Below the pieces are notes generated by a model that was not told the DNA's origin, ran no database searches, and was given only the letters and a program-made list of their open reading frames with translations. Shown in pieces: positions 12,245-23,631 of a stretch of DNA of 64,000 nucleotides; position 1 is the first letter of the stretch; each line of letters opens with the position of its first letter. The position numbers were made by a program, and so were the translations under genes. Origin of the DNA: Myotis daubentonii (lineage: Eukaryota > Chordata > Mammalia > Chiroptera > Vespertilionidae); assembly GCF_963259705.1 (NCBI RefSeq), contig NC_081844.1, positions 14,555,715-14,619,714 on the forward strand. The letters are read 5' to 3'.

Positions 12245-12704
12245 TCCTATATAATAAAAGGGTAATATGCAAATTGGCCCTAACAGCAGAACGACTGGGA
12301 ATGACTGGTCACAATGACACACACTGACCACAGAGGGCAGATGCTCAATGCAGGAGCTGTCCCCTGGTGGTCAGTGTGCTCCTACAGGGGGAGCTCTGCT
12401 CTGCCACAAGCCAGGCTGATGGCTGCCAGCACAGCAGTGCTGGCAGTAGCCTCTCCTGCCTCCTCAGCAGCACTAAGGATGTCCAACTGCAGCTTAGGCC
12501 TGCTCTCCGCTGGCAAGTGGACATCCCCCGAGGGCTCCTGGGCTGCCAGAGGGATGTCTGACTGTCAGCTTAGGCCTGATCCCCCAGAAAGCAGGCCTAA
12601 GCCAGCAGGTGGACATCTCCCGAGGGGTCCCAGACTGCGAGAGGGCACAGGCCAGGCTGAGGGACCCCCCTGAATGCACAAATTTTTGTGCACTGGGCCT
12701 CTAG
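12245..12704 (+). mobile_element. HeliBat Helitron, unit 2 of a tandem dimer
   Basis: It begins tcctatataataaaaggg directly after unit 1 and ends with the hairpin gcacaaatttttgtgc (12677-12692) then gggcctctag (ends 12704), followed by T as expected for A/T insertion. It carries an inverted pair of CTCF-like motifs (12323-12376). It is homologous to 24223-24669. No coding capacity. Confidence 0.93.
12323..12376. promoter_or_regulatory. Inverted CTCF-like motif pair in a HeliBat
   Basis: Left arm actgaccacagagggcag is a mutated copy; right arm gtcccctggtggtcagtg is closer to consensus. Binding is predicted only. Confidence 0.5.
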
Positions 12705-13574
12705 TGTCATAATAAAAAGAAATTCTAAGAAAAGATTTAAAAGGAAATAAAATTGTAGCATGATAGTGGTCTCTGCAGTGAATTTACATGGTGGCAAAAA
12801 TTGTTATCACTGCTGATTTAAATGAAAATGTCAGCACCAGGAAGATGATGTGTGCAGAAACAGATCCTGGGGGCAGGGTTCATGGGGAAGTGATTCACTG
12901 AAAAAATGCAGCTACAGAAAAACCCCCAAGGGAGGGAGGGAAGCAAGGCAGGGAAGGATGTGAGTTCAGGCCAAGCACCCATGGAGCATGGCTTACATCT
13001 GATCAAGGAAAAGAAGCTGGGCTTACACACTCCATACCTATGGCTACCTGGGGGAACATTAAGTTCCAGGCACTTCTGGACTCTCTGGGTAGCAGGGAGG
13101 TTAAGCAGGTCTAGTGGCCAGAGTCCAGTGGAGGGTGGGCAGTGTGAATGGCAGAACATAAAGCACGCAGAAGCCTCTGGGGAGTGGCATTAGAATGGGG
13201 GTAGGGGGCCAATAAATGTGACCTTATTTTGTCACCATAACAACAGAGTATTTGTTTTGTACCTAATATTGGCCAGAATTTTAGGGCTGGCTCCTGTATG
13301 TAACTACTTAGTCTGAAAAGAACCAAACCACTTTTCCCTAATCATGTCCAAACAAGTGTGCTTAGCTGTCTCATGTGGAACTGCACTTAGAACTTGTCAT
13401 ATGTTCTTGAGAGTATCATCACCACTTTCAGAAACAGTCTAAAGTCATTAAAATTTGCATTTTCTAAATATTACATGCAATCAAACTTAGTTAAAACAAT
13501 TACAGTTGACTTTTCATATACCAGCACTGGTTTCACTGAGTTGCCCTTGATAAATTCTTAGGACAATAGAGTGG
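12705..13574. other. Unassigned intergenic sequence
   Basis: Overlapping short frames on both strands at 12800-13330 show no family features. I see no gene. Confidence 0.4.
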
Positions 13575-13675
13575 AAATGCCTGGGGTGGAGCAGGGGCTA
13601 AGAGGAGGGAGACTAAAAGGGGAAGGGAGGAATTGGAGAACATTGGTAATATTGTCAACAATAAAAAAATAATAA
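13575..13675 (+). mobile_element. L1 3' tail
   Basis: G-rich end followed by aacattggtaatattgtcaa and caataaaaaaataataaa, matching the end of the L1 at 4560-4612. Strongly truncated. Confidence 0.75.
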
Positions 13676-14029
13676 AAGTGATGAGGCAGAGGTCTACATT
13701 GTGCCCTCCTAAAATAAAAATTAAAACTTATAAAAATTGTTTTGTCTAATGACAGTATTACTGGTATAAAATGCATTTCATTTGAAGGGAATCCACTTTA
13801 AAAAGGCTGCGCTCACTTAGTATGTTTATTATTATTTTTAAAAATGTGTCCTTCACTCATAGCCATGCCTTAATGGTATCCCTTAATCAAAGATGGAGAT
13901 AGAATGTAGGTGGTCAGTTCCATGGTCTGGAACATTCTCCCACATTGACCTAATCTAGCATTGAAAGGTTAGAGTAGGTGGTGTGCAGGCAGGCTAAATT
14001 GCTATCTCAGATGGTGATTGAAGAAAAAA
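13676..14029. other. Unassigned sequence
   Basis: Nothing recognised. It may include the outer edge of the LTR that follows. Confidence 0.35.
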
Positions 14030-14640
14030 ATGAATTTATTTAAGGCAAAGGAGATAGGAGATGGAAATATCCAAAGGGAAGACCTATACATCTCTGAACC
14101 CAATGGTCTGTGATAGCAGCAAAAATATATTTAGGGCAGTGAAACAAGGAAGGGCATAGAAGAAGCGTAGGAAAGCCTAGGCTGGGCTGCTTCGGCTCAA
14201 TGAGAAGTCAGGGAAAAGGGGACCTTGGAGGCAGGTTCAGGGAGTTAGCCAGGGATGAGCGCCACTGCTCATTGCTCTCCTGGTTGCAAGTCTCATGGGG
14301 CCCCTTCGAGGTTGGGGGAATGGCACAGGTGTGTGACTTGGAGGGAGAGTGTGCACTGGGTCCTTTGTCCTGAGCATATTTCTTTCTTTCTTGTAGGTGG
14401 AAATCTTAGGGGAGGTCTCGGGGGGGGGGGGGGGGACGGTTAATAGCTTTCCAGGTGTGCTCTTTCAGGGTAGAGGTCTCCACTGATTGGTTGTAGAGGT
14501 CATTAGTCAATGTATCTAGTCCTGAGGTAGCCATGATGCCACTTCTCTGGTTTTGCTGCTTTTCTTGGTCTGGAGCTAAAATACCACTGAGGCTGAGATG
14601 TTATCTTTAGAGAGGAAAAGGTCAGGAGGGACTAAACTGC
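14030..14640 (-). mobile_element. LTR, family B, copy 1 (minus strand)
   Basis: It aligns by eye with 46840-47690: shared blocks gagagcctaggctgggctt-like (14172-14192), gttgcaagtctcatgggg (14283-14300), ccactgattggtt (14480-14492) and ttttctt/gggtctggagct (14560-14578). A minus-strand polyadenylation signal is seen as tttatt at 14035-14040. A run of about 17 G lies near 14419-14436. No internal retroviral genes are adjacent. Boundaries approximate. Confidence 0.65.
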
Positions 14641-15989
14641 CTGGCCAGCAATATGAAAGATCACGGGTCCAAACCACATGACCAGCGATATGCCAGGGGA
14701 GGATAGGTCACCCTGGGAGCAAGGTTCTTGTTTTCCCAGTTTTGCCCCTTTTAAGGCATCCAGGGTTTTCTGCCTGGTGAGTTTCTGTACCTGGCCCACC
14801 GTCCTTGCTCTGCTCATGATCAATGATTTTAAAAAGAAAAGCAGTCACCAATCATTCTGAATTCATTAATGTTTTACACTACCTACTTTTAAAAAATTGT
14901 GGGGAGAGGAAAGGGTTTATAAGGACTTTTCTCCTTCTTACCTGACCTTTGTAATTATAGCCTCAATAAAAGGTGGGAAAGTGGGAAAGCAACATATTTT
15001 ACCTCAAACGGCCTCAGCATGCCGTATGAAGCTTGTAAATGACATGGGGGAATCTTTTAGCTCAGGAAATAATTGACTTTTGGCACTGAGAAAATGGTAA
15101 AATAATAAATGTACATATCAAATTAAATCACAAACTTGGAATCAAACCCCATGCCCAATTGGCCAATCTTCTGAATTGCCCCAATCTGCTTTGCAGTTTC
15201 AGGAATAATTGATTATGGCTTCAAGGTAAAGTTTGGCTAGAGCCAAGTTAAATATGTTTCAGTACTAACCTGGGCCTATTCAAGGTTAAAAAAATGGACT
15301 CGTAAAAACTACTTTCAGGGCCCCAAAACCTCCATTTAATTCCAAACACAATATTTATTCAGCTTACCCTTACTAAAGATATAATTCTTAATCATAATTA
15401 TTAGTAATACTTTGTGAGAGCAAAAAGCTATCCAGTACTATTAATAAATTAAATCTATTCAAATAAATATTAATGTTTTTTATTTCATCTTTATCTCACA
15501 ATTTCATATTTAAATTTATATATTTGAATGTATATTTCAAAAACTATCAATACAATTATACATTCTTATTGCTTATGAATTATGCTGAAGAGCCAAGTCA
15601 CTGTTCTGAATCATCTCAGCCATCATGGGAATGAGCCTGCTCATCTTTTCCACCCAGGAGCTGCTCCAGCCTGTGTAACCTGACCCATGTAATTGGCTTC
15701 CCTGCCGCATACCAGGACTCCTCCATAGTGATGACCAAACCTCAAAAGGGCCTCCAGCCTCAGCTGTCCTCCCACCAGCAAAGCAAATCTTATATCCCAT
15801 GATGACAATCCACTCCCACAGAGCCCTGTTCAGGTTATATCAGAACTTCTCTCTCTCCTCAAACTTTCCAGAATCTAACCCCAACCATATACATTTATTC
15901 TCAGATGATGACCTCTTTTGTAACTCCACTGTAAAAGAAGGTCAGTAAGGAAAACTACCTCCTAGTTTCTCAACCAAAAGTATAAACCC
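14641..15989. other. Unassigned intergenic sequence
   Basis: 15400-15560 is AT-rich. 15570-15830 holds a GC-richer patch with a 75-codon minus-strand frame that I do not recognise and do not call a gene. Confidence 0.4.
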
Positions 15990-16620
15990 ACCTGCACACT
16001 TCCCTCTCTTCTTCACCATCTCTGTTACTACATCAAAGAAAAGGCCTGCCGGATTGAAGGCAATTTCTTCCACCTGAGATCTGGAAAGCCTCGCCTCTGC
16101 TCTCTGAAACACTTAGCTGCCTCATTTATTCCTTCTCTGCACATTATGTTACTGTCTTCTCCATCTCTGTTGGGCCATTTCCATTGGATGTGAGGATACT
16201 TTAATATATCTCTCACTAAAAAACAAAACAACCAAAAATCCTTCAACCCTCACATTTCCTACCAGTGGCAGCTCAATTTCTTTGACCACTTCACAGCAAA
16301 ACTTTAATAGCTGTCTTTACTGCCTTTCTTCACTTCTGCACTTCACCCTGGTATCCAGTGGCCTCATGTTTCCAAATCCAACAGACACTTCTCTGTTCTT
16401 ACCTTATTTGCTTCTTCAGCAGTACGTAACCCAGTTTGCTGCTAGTATGCCTGCTTCTTGAAACATTTTTCTGTTTTCTGCTTCTGCGGTGGATGTCTTT
16501 TGAATGTCTGTCACTAAGATCCACTCTCCTACCTTGTAACAATATCCTAATTTTGTACCCCTCTTCTTCTCTTGGTCCTACCATTTCAGACAAGATGAAC
16601 CCCTACTCCAGCCCTGAACA
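15990..16620 (+). mobile_element. L2 LINE ORF2 remnant
   Basis: Sense L2 phrases: ggtatccagtggcctcatg, aacagacacttctctgttct, cctgcttcttgaaacat, ctgcggtggatg. Many frameshifts. Confidence 0.55.
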
Positions 16621-16624
16621 ATTA

Positions 16625-16850
16625 AACTGATAGCACATAGTGTTTGCTATGTGCAAGGCATTGTTCTAAACAGTAGAAATATTAACTCATCTAATACTAG
16701 TTTCATGAGGTAGGAACTATTTTAGATATGTTTCAGCGATAACAAAATTGAACTACAGAATAGTTGACGAGTCCAAGTTCACACAGCTAATAAATAATGG
16801 AGCTGAGTTAAAAACCATGCCCTTAATCACTGTGCTACTATTTTCACACT
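16625..16850 (-). mobile_element. MIR SINE (antisense)
   Basis: Antisense MIR: tttgctatgtgcaaggcatt, tattaactcatctaatacta, catgaggtaggaactatt, agttcacacagctaataaat. Ancient mammalian tRNA-derived SINE. Confidence 0.75.
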
Positions 16851-17107
16851 CCCGGCCACAATCATTGATTCAGGGATGGTTGTTAGGAAAGAGAAACTCT
16901 CTCACCATTGGAATTTATCATCAGAAGAATATATTGTGATCATGCAGAAAGAGCCTGCTTATGAATAAAGTGGGGAGAAAAAAAGAAAACAGCCAAAAAA
17001 TGGCAAATGCCATCATTTGAGCACTTAGATCTAGCCATGCCTGAAGCTGGATAATCGTAGATTTTTTTTAACTGCACAGTTCAGCAAATTCCTTCTTTTG
17101 CTTAAGC

Positions 17108-17318
17108 CCGTGGTCGGCAAACTGCAGCTGGCGAGCCACATGCGGCTCTTTGGCCCCTTGAATGTGCCTCTTCCACAAAATACCACGTGTGGGCGCACAG
17201 GTACAGTGCGACTGAAACTTCGTGGCCCATGCGCAGAAGTCGGTATTTTGTGGAAGAGAAACACTCAAGGAGCCAAAGAGCCGCATGTGGCTCGCGAGCT
17301 GCAGTTTGCTGACCACTG
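17108..17318. mobile_element. Non-autonomous hAT transposon, nearly palindromic
   Basis: Perfect 8-bp target duplication gcttaagc at 17100-17107 and 17319-17326. Inverted termini ccgtggtcggcaaact / agtttgctgaccactg extend about 80 bp (cgagccacatgcggctcttt, ttccacaaaataccac) with only a short unique centre, so the 211-bp element can fold on itself almost completely. No transposase; it must be moved in trans. A relative with the same ends sits at 55896. Confidence 0.93.
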
Positions 17319-17489
17319 GCTTAAGCCAACTAAGATTATTTTTAGTCATCACTTGCCTCCAAAATGTATTTTTCAATTCAGTGTGTATGCAGTTTTTTTC
17401 CTACTTCTCAGACCCTTTCTTGGTCTCTGTTGCTGACTCCTCCTTCTCCAACTAACTATTAAATACTTACGTTCCTTGAGAATTAGTGC

Positions 17490-18940
17490 AAAAACCTCTT
17501 CTCTTTTCTATCTCTGCCCTCTTCCTAGGTAAGCTAATCTAGCCCCATAATTCTAAAGGTCAACTACATGTTGGTGACTCCCAAATTTTTATGTCAAATT
17601 AAGTTCTTTCTTGAGTTCTAGACTCATCTACCAAATGTCTACTTAACACCTCCAGCTGAACGTTTAATTAATATTACAAAGAAACTTAATTTTTTCTCAA
17701 AACTCTTTCTATCCCTGTCTTTACTATCCCAGGAAATGGCACCACCATCTGCCTGGTTGCTCAAACTAAAGTCTAAGTCATCCCTATAACCTCCATTTCC
17801 TTCACCCTCTTATTAAATCATGTCCCTTGGGTTCTATTTCTAGATTTTTTTTTCCAAATAACAAACCCATTCATTTCCTTCCATCCTCATTACCATCATC
17901 CTTGTTCACTTTCGCCCTTTTCTAATTCATTCAGCCCATTGAAACCAGAGTGATTTTTATGTCATTTCCTTGCCTAAAACTTTTAATTGGTCCCCTTTAC
18001 TCTTGGAATAACTGCTGAAGCCTGTTTCTCTGTTCTTTAAGGCCCAAGCTGATTCAGATCCTCCCACCTATTTCATCACGTAGAACTTTCCCCTAAGTCT
18101 CAGTACTTAGTCACACTAGCCTATCTTTTAGTCTCAAACACATCAATCCTTTTTTACCTCTTGACATTTCCCCTTAAATTTCCTCTGCCAGCTCTTCATG
18201 TGGTGGCATTATTATCATCCTTCAAATATTGACTCAAATGTCATCATCTGGAAGCTGTGACAGACTGTCAGTCCTGCCCACATCCTCTCACCCCTACCAT
18301 GCAGGTCTGACTTCCACCTGCTTGCACCTGCATTTCTTTAGCTGGTAAATTTTCTCTAGACACATGTGCAGCAAGCAGGAAATGCCATGGAATACTCTCT
18401 TTAATGCCATTCACCCCCAGCAACTCGCAATGAATACCTGACAGTTGTTGTTTTATAAATACCCCAGCTCCCTCTCCCCTCAGGTGAGATAACTCAGAGG
18501 TCTGGGTTCAACACTATTTCTTGGAGTTCCCCAAGATTCAGCTGCAATGGCCCAAGTGATAACATGGTTGATAAAGCACCTTTGACTGGCTCTTTCCCCT
18601 ACTTGTCTCACTTACCCACTGTCCTTCCATGATTCCTCAGATTACCTTTCAAATAAACTACTTGCACTCAAATTCTTATCTCCAAATCTGTTGCTGGAGC
18701 AACACAAACTAACGGAGAGGCCTTTCATTACCACTGTCTCTACAGAGGCAGCCCTCAGTTACTCAAATCCTTTATCTACCTTATTTCCTTTATAAAACTT
18801 ACCACAACCTTTAAAAGTCTTATTTTTTATTATTTACTTGTGAGGTTTTTTTCCTGAGACTTTATCTTCTCAACTATTGTGTTCCCTTTACCTGGCATGT
18901 AATAGATACCCAATAAATGTTTGTTAAATTAATAAAGAAA
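17490..18940 (+). mobile_element. L2 LINE, ORF2 C-terminus and 3' end, interrupted by an LTR-like element
   Basis: Clear L2 blocks: aaatggcaccaccatctgcc, tggttgctcaaact (17730-17768), gaaaccagagtgatttttat, ggcccaagctgattcagat, then after the interruption ggcctttcattaccactgtc and the end ggcatgtaatagatacccaa taaatgtttgttaaatta. No intact frame. Confidence 0.75.
18256..18712 (+). mobile_element. Probable ancient solo LTR (MaLR/ERVL-like)
   Basis: It interrupts the L2 exactly between tcatcatctggaagc and ggagaggcctttca. Starts tgtgacagact and ends ...caacacaaactaacgg, with tcaaataaacta as polyadenylation signal, as in mammalian MaLR/ERVL LTRs. Subfamily not assigned. Confidence 0.5.
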
Positions 18941-20040
18941 GGAGTAAACCAGAATTACCACTCTTCACTATTATGCCAGGTTGTACAGTACCTATATTTT
19001 TATTAAAAGACAGGGTAGATTGTTTTACTGAGGATTTTTATGCTACTTCCAGCCATACAAGGTCATCAGAACACTAACATATTCTGAAATGTTCTTATAT
19101 TATTAAGGGAACAAATGACAGAGAGGGACTGCAATCCAGGTTTTGTAAATCCAAGTCCAATGGGATTTCTACTGCACTTCACTGTACTGACTTGTAGGGT
19201 ATAGGTCCAAGTTTTCTCTTCAGTTATTGAGATGGATCTGCATCAAAACTTTCAAAGCTCTTGCCTGCCTGACTTTCCTTGTGTCAAAAGTTATGCAATT
19301 GTCAATTGGTTGCCCAAGGTCAAGGGTGCAGCTGTGGCCCAAAATAAAGTATTCGTTATGTAAGATTAACTGGCCTGGATGACAACTGAACCCTTGGTCA
19401 TGGCCTTGTTGAGATATCCACCAAACAGGCTGCAACTAGAATCTGTAATCCCAACCTTTTATTTTCTCCTTCCATTTGGCTTAAACACACTTTATGTGTC
19501 TAGCCTGAAAAGCCCATCACAGAATATTTTGTCCCTCTTGTAGTTGTGACTTCCTTTCACAGTCAAATTCATATAATAATGGTTTCCAGTACTCACAATC
19601 CAACACCATCTGTCTGCCTCATCTCTACTGAAATGGCTCTCCCTCAAATCATCCATTAATATCCATGTTAAGTATCTTTCCACAATAAATTGTCTGGCTA
19701 CCTTGTTTTCCTAACATTTTTCTTTTTCTATTACACTGCCACTGTGACTACACAGTGGGTGCTCAATAAGCTACTGTAGCCTGGTTATCATAATGCTCTT
19801 GACTCTGAAGCTACTGCTCTGTCTCTTCCCTGTGTCCCTGTCCTGATTGAAACATTTCCCAAGGTTGTGTCCTTGTTCAGAACCTTTTAAGCTCAAGGTG
19901 TGACCAGGGAATCACCCACAGGCAGTTTGGCTATAACATTTGCTATATGAACAGATATTACAGGAGACATGATGAAATGGCTAATAAGTTAATGGAGAGC
20001 CTGAAATACTAGGCCATCAAATATGGTCTTTTTCATATTT
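18941..20040. other. Unassigned intergenic sequence
   Basis: No gene and no clear repeat. Two 60-70 codon minus-strand frames (19220-19435, 19492-19683) have no recognisable features. Confidence 0.4.
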
Positions 20041-20044
20041 TTAC

Positions 20045-20220
20045 TGAGTGGCCAGATTATTATGACCACCTGTAGGCAAATTAGCTATAATTTCGTGCTG
20101 AAATTGCTGGAGGGCCAGACCCATTATAAATAGGGAAGCAGATTGTTTACCATGACAGTAGAAGTAATTTTTTTTCTGAAGATATGGGTAAACAAAGTGA
20201 TTTTGTTTACCTTTGAACAT

Positions 20221-20270
<50 letters not shown>

Positions 20271-20367
20271 TTGGGCCACATTTTGCCTTCAATACTGCAG
20301 TGATTCTTCTTGGCATTAACTCCATGAGATGTTGAAAGGTGATGCAAGGAATCTGACACCATGCCTG
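20045..20367 (-). pseudogene. Tc1/mariner-superfamily transposase fossil (C-terminus)
   Basis: The minus strand reads QAWCQIPCITFQHLMELMPR followed by RITAVLKAKCGP, the conserved C-terminal signature of Tc1-type transposases (HLVESMPRR..VIKAKGGP in intact members). The frame then runs into a (TA)n array read as IYIYIY. The terminal part at 20050-20075, gtggccagattattatgacc, looks like the terminal inverted repeat of a Tc2/Kanga-like element. The DDE catalytic residues lie in the missing N-terminal portion, so this is dead. Confidence 0.75.
20223..20267. repeat. (TA)n microsatellite
   Basis: About 22 uninterrupted TA units inside the transposon fossil. Confidence 0.98.
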
Positions 20368-20452
20368 GTGTCAGAACTGGACACAGAACTAGACAGTGCT
20401 ATTCATCAGGCATGGTGTCAGATTCCTCGCATCACCTTTCAACATCTCGTGG
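20322..20452. repeat. Inverted repeat of transposase sequence
   Basis: Arms 20322-20367 and 20407-20452 (46 bp each) are reverse complements with two mismatches, separated by a 39-bp loop. Both arms encode the same transposase segment on opposite strands; the plus-strand arm reads QAWCQIPRITFQHLVEYL. Confidence 0.93.
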
Positions 20453-20484
20453 AATACCTCACCCAAGTATATGTTTTCCATTGA

Positions 20485-20700
20485 TTTTTTAAAAAGTATT
20501 TATTGTTGAAAGTATTACATATGTCTCCTTTTTTTCCCCATTGACCCCTTCTAGTCTGCCCCCACCTCTCACCGCAGGACTTCACCATACTATTGTCTGT
20601 GTCCATGTATGCATACAAGTTCTTTGGTTGGTCTCTTCCCACCCACCCACCACTGCCTTCCCTCTGAGACTGTACAAACAAAAAGAGCCTCTGATGGTCC
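20485..20700 (-). mobile_element. L1 3' end (antisense)
   Basis: Reverse complement of the L1 tail: attgttgaaagtattacata, tgtctcc, ccattgaccccttctag, ttgtctgtgtccatgtatgc. 5'-truncated and A-tailed. Confidence 0.85.
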
Positions 20701-21234
20701 TCTGAGTACATGACATTCTACAAAATGCTACAGGGGTCTCAATACATTATAAACCTATGTTTCACATCCCATGTATACACACACCCTCACAAACATCTAT
20801 CTAGTTGGAAAATCTTTATTATGCAACTTTTTAACTTTTTTAAAAAATATTTATCAATGTGGAAAAGAATGTGAAAGAAAATCTAAATTATATAGGTGAG
20901 GAAAAATGAATATCTATATTCTATTTTAAGCAGATGATTTATAATTATATGAATTTCCTTTTAATCATTAGCATACTATGTGACAGGTAGCCAAGACTAT
21001 TTGTAAATCACTAAGTGTTTTGCAGCTGACTAAAATGATTATCTCAGTTAGTTAAGATCTTTTTCCTAGTAAACATCTAGGGAAGGTGAAAAACACTAAT
21101 TTCAATGTTAGATTCAGTTTCTGTCCTGAATTTGCCACATTCGACATATATCGCATTAGACAAGCTATTTAATTTCACAAAGGCTCACTATACATAATGA
21201 AAAAAGGCATCTGTAGGAATTGGGATTCCAGGTC
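20701..21234. other. Unassigned AT-rich sequence
   Basis: Nothing recognised. Confidence 0.4.
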
Positions 21235-22215
21235 ATTTTTTTACAGCATTATTGATATATATATATTTCACATAACATAATATTCACCCACTTAAAGTGT
21301 ACAGTTGAGTAGTTTTTACTATATTAGCAGTTATTCAATCATAACCACAATTTACTTTTAGAACATTTTTGACAGTCCAAAAAGAAACCTCATACACATT
21401 AGCAGTCATTCCCTACTCCTGCTCCCCAATTCTGTTCCAATCCTAGGAAACCGTGAATCTACTATCTGCCTCCATGTATTTGCTTCTGGACATTTCACAG
21501 TCATAGAATGACTGTGATCTTCTATGACTGGATTCTTTCACTTAGCAAATGCTTTCAAGGTTCACCGATGTTGTAACATATATCAAGATTTTTTTGGTTT
21601 TTTACTGCTAAAAAAATGTTCATTGTATGACTACACCAGTTTTGTTTATTGATTCATCAGTACATTGGGCATTTAGGTGTTTCTGCATTTTGGCTATGAA
21701 TAAATCTGCTATGAGCATTCTTCTTTTTATGGACATATATTTTTATTTCTTTTGAGTATATACCTAGGAGTGGAATTGGTGAATCACATAAAAACTCTAT
21801 GTTTAGCATTTCAAAGAACTGTCAAAATGTTTTCCAAAGAAGCGTCATCATTTTCCATTCCCAGAAGCCATATATAAAGGTTCCATTTTCTCCAAATTCC
21901 TGCCAACCCAATTTTAAAAATTTTTATTGATTTTAAGGAGAGAAGAAGGGAAACGGAGAGAGAGAGGGAAACATTGATGTGAGAGAGAAACATTGATCAG
22001 TTGCCTCCCACACAAGGATTGAACCTGCAACTCAGGTGTGTGCCCTGATGAATGATCAAACCCACAACCCTTCAATGCATGGGACAATGTACCAACTAAC
22101 TGAGCCACCAAGGCAGAACTCACAATTGAGTCTTGTGTATGGACCCTGTATTCTGCTACATTACTGAACTTGTTAATGAATTCAAATGTTTTTAGTGAAG
22201 TTTTTATGAATGCCT
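21235..22215 (-). mobile_element. Old L1 fragment (antisense), split by a Ves SINE
   Basis: Antisense old-L1 3' region: cacttaaagtgtacagttga, ctatgaataaatctgctatg, atatacctaggagtggaatt. After the SINE, ctgctacattactgaacttg resembles an antisense ORF2 piece, so more than one fragment may be present. Confidence 0.65.
21911..22118 (-). mobile_element. Ves SINE (minus strand)
   Basis: Poly-T/tail start tttttattgattttaagga, central gaaacattgat repeat and head tgagccaccaaggcag. More diverged than the copies at 8372 and 61765. Confidence 0.9.
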
Positions 22216-22224
22216 ATATGGGTG

Positions 22225-22543
22225 GACCTAGAGATTATTGTGCTAAGCAAAATATGCCAGACAGCGAAAGACAAATATCACATGACCTCAATTATATGTG
22301 AAATCTAATGAACAAAATAAACTGACAAATAAAATAGATCCAGAAGCATGGAACACACTGACAGACCTCAGAGGAAAGAGGAGGGTGTAGGAAAGGGATT
22401 TCCTACAAAGGAAATATATGCATAGTTTATAGATACAGATAATAGTGTGGTGAAGGCTTGGGAAGGGGTAAGGACTGGGTGGAGAGGGGTAAAGGAGGGG
22501 AATGAGGAACATATGTAATACTGTAAATAATAAATAAACTCAA
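22225..22543 (+). mobile_element. L1 3' end
   Basis: gcgaaagacaaatatcacat, atgtgaaatctaatgaacaa, the G-rich terminal segment and gaacatatgtaatactgtaa with an A-rich tail. A HeliBat follows directly. Confidence 0.85.
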
Positions 22544-23239
22544 TCTAATAAAAGAGTAATATGTAAATTAACTGTCACTCCACAACAAAGATGGCGGCTC
22601 CCATAGTGGCCAGGGCAGGATGCTGGTGGCGTTGTCCCAGCAACTTGAGCCCAGCATCCGCACCCCGGCCATGCGGCAGGAGGGGAGGGGCCTCGGGCCA
22701 CAAATGGAAGCCGAGAGCGCAGGGAGCACCAGGAATGCTGGAAATCATGGTTTTGGTGGCAGACGCGTTGCGTGATCTCCTAGACACTTGAGCAAAGTGA
22801 GCCTGGAGCAAATTACTGTTGTGGGTGGGGGATGGAGGGAAAGCAACGGTGAGAAACATAAGTCAAAGTATCAAGGAAAAGTTAAAAGAAAGATATCCTA
22901 CAACTTCTAGAAAATCTCCATCAATAGAGCAAAGAAAAAAAAAGAGCTTTATTATTCTGTGAGCACCAAACCAGACTGGGCTGGGGTCTCACACAATTCA
23001 CTCATATGATTGCAAAAACAGACAGAAACTTCACTCTTTCAGGTACCCAGGCAGATACAATGCATGACATCTACGTTTTCATGGAAGAGGACTTAACAAC
23101 ACTGTTTGCTATACACCCTTTGGTAAGTCACCATTTTGGTGACCATCTGTGTTAGTTAATTGCCATAATCAAGAGTAAAAATTAAAACTTTTCTAACTCT
23201 ATGACAAGCAGGTCCTTACAACTTGGAGCAAGGCAACTA
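22544..23239 (+). mobile_element. HeliBat-like element with 5' end only; GC-rich cargo
   Basis: The 5' end tctaataaaagagtaatatg starts just after the L1 tail. A YY1-like aagatggcggc (22588-22598) opens a 66-codon GC-rich frame (MAAPIVARAGCWWRC...). No hairpin plus CTAG is seen before the next Helitron at 23240. Either the 3' end is lost or the element shares the terminator of the next unit. The part from about 22860 is unassigned. Confidence 0.6.
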
Positions 23240-23631
23240 TCTATAATAATAAAAGTGTAATATGAGGGCAATGAGGCAGGCAGGCAGAGGCAGTTAGGGG
23301 CGATCAGGCAGGCAAGCAGTTAGGGGTGATCAGGCAGGCAGGCAGAGGCAGTAAGGGGTGATCAGGCAGGCAGGTGAGCAGTTGGGGTGATCAGGCAGGC
23401 AGAGTGGTTAGGGGCAATCAGGTAGGCAGGCAAGTGGTTAGCAGTGATCAGGCAGGCAGGCAGAGGCAGTTAGGGATGATAAGGTAGGCAAGCAGAGTGG
23501 TTAGGGGCAATCAAGAAGGCCAGCAGGCAAGTGGTTAGGAGTCAGCAGTCCTGGATTGTTAGTGGGTGCAAGCAGTGCTGAAGGACCAACCCCCCCCCCC
23601 CAATGCATGAATTTCGTGCACGGGCCTCTAG
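23240..23631 (+). mobile_element. HeliBat unit A of a four-unit tandem array
   Basis: 5' tctataataataaaagtgta; 3' hairpin gcatgaatttcgtgcacggg and cctctag at 23631. The body (about 23265-23545) is a degenerate minisatellite built on ggcaggcaggcagagg and gttaggggtgatca. A C-run lies at 23590-23600. No coding capacity. Confidence 0.9.

Noticed and set aside
12314..12673. 119-codon frame in a HeliBat
   Set aside because: GC-rich cargo with frames on both strands; the homologous element at 24223 keeps only a shortened frame, and there is no evidence of selection.
23265..23545. CRISPR-like repeat array
   Set aside because: Degenerate minisatellite with no fixed repeat and unique-spacer pattern, in a mammalian Helitron.
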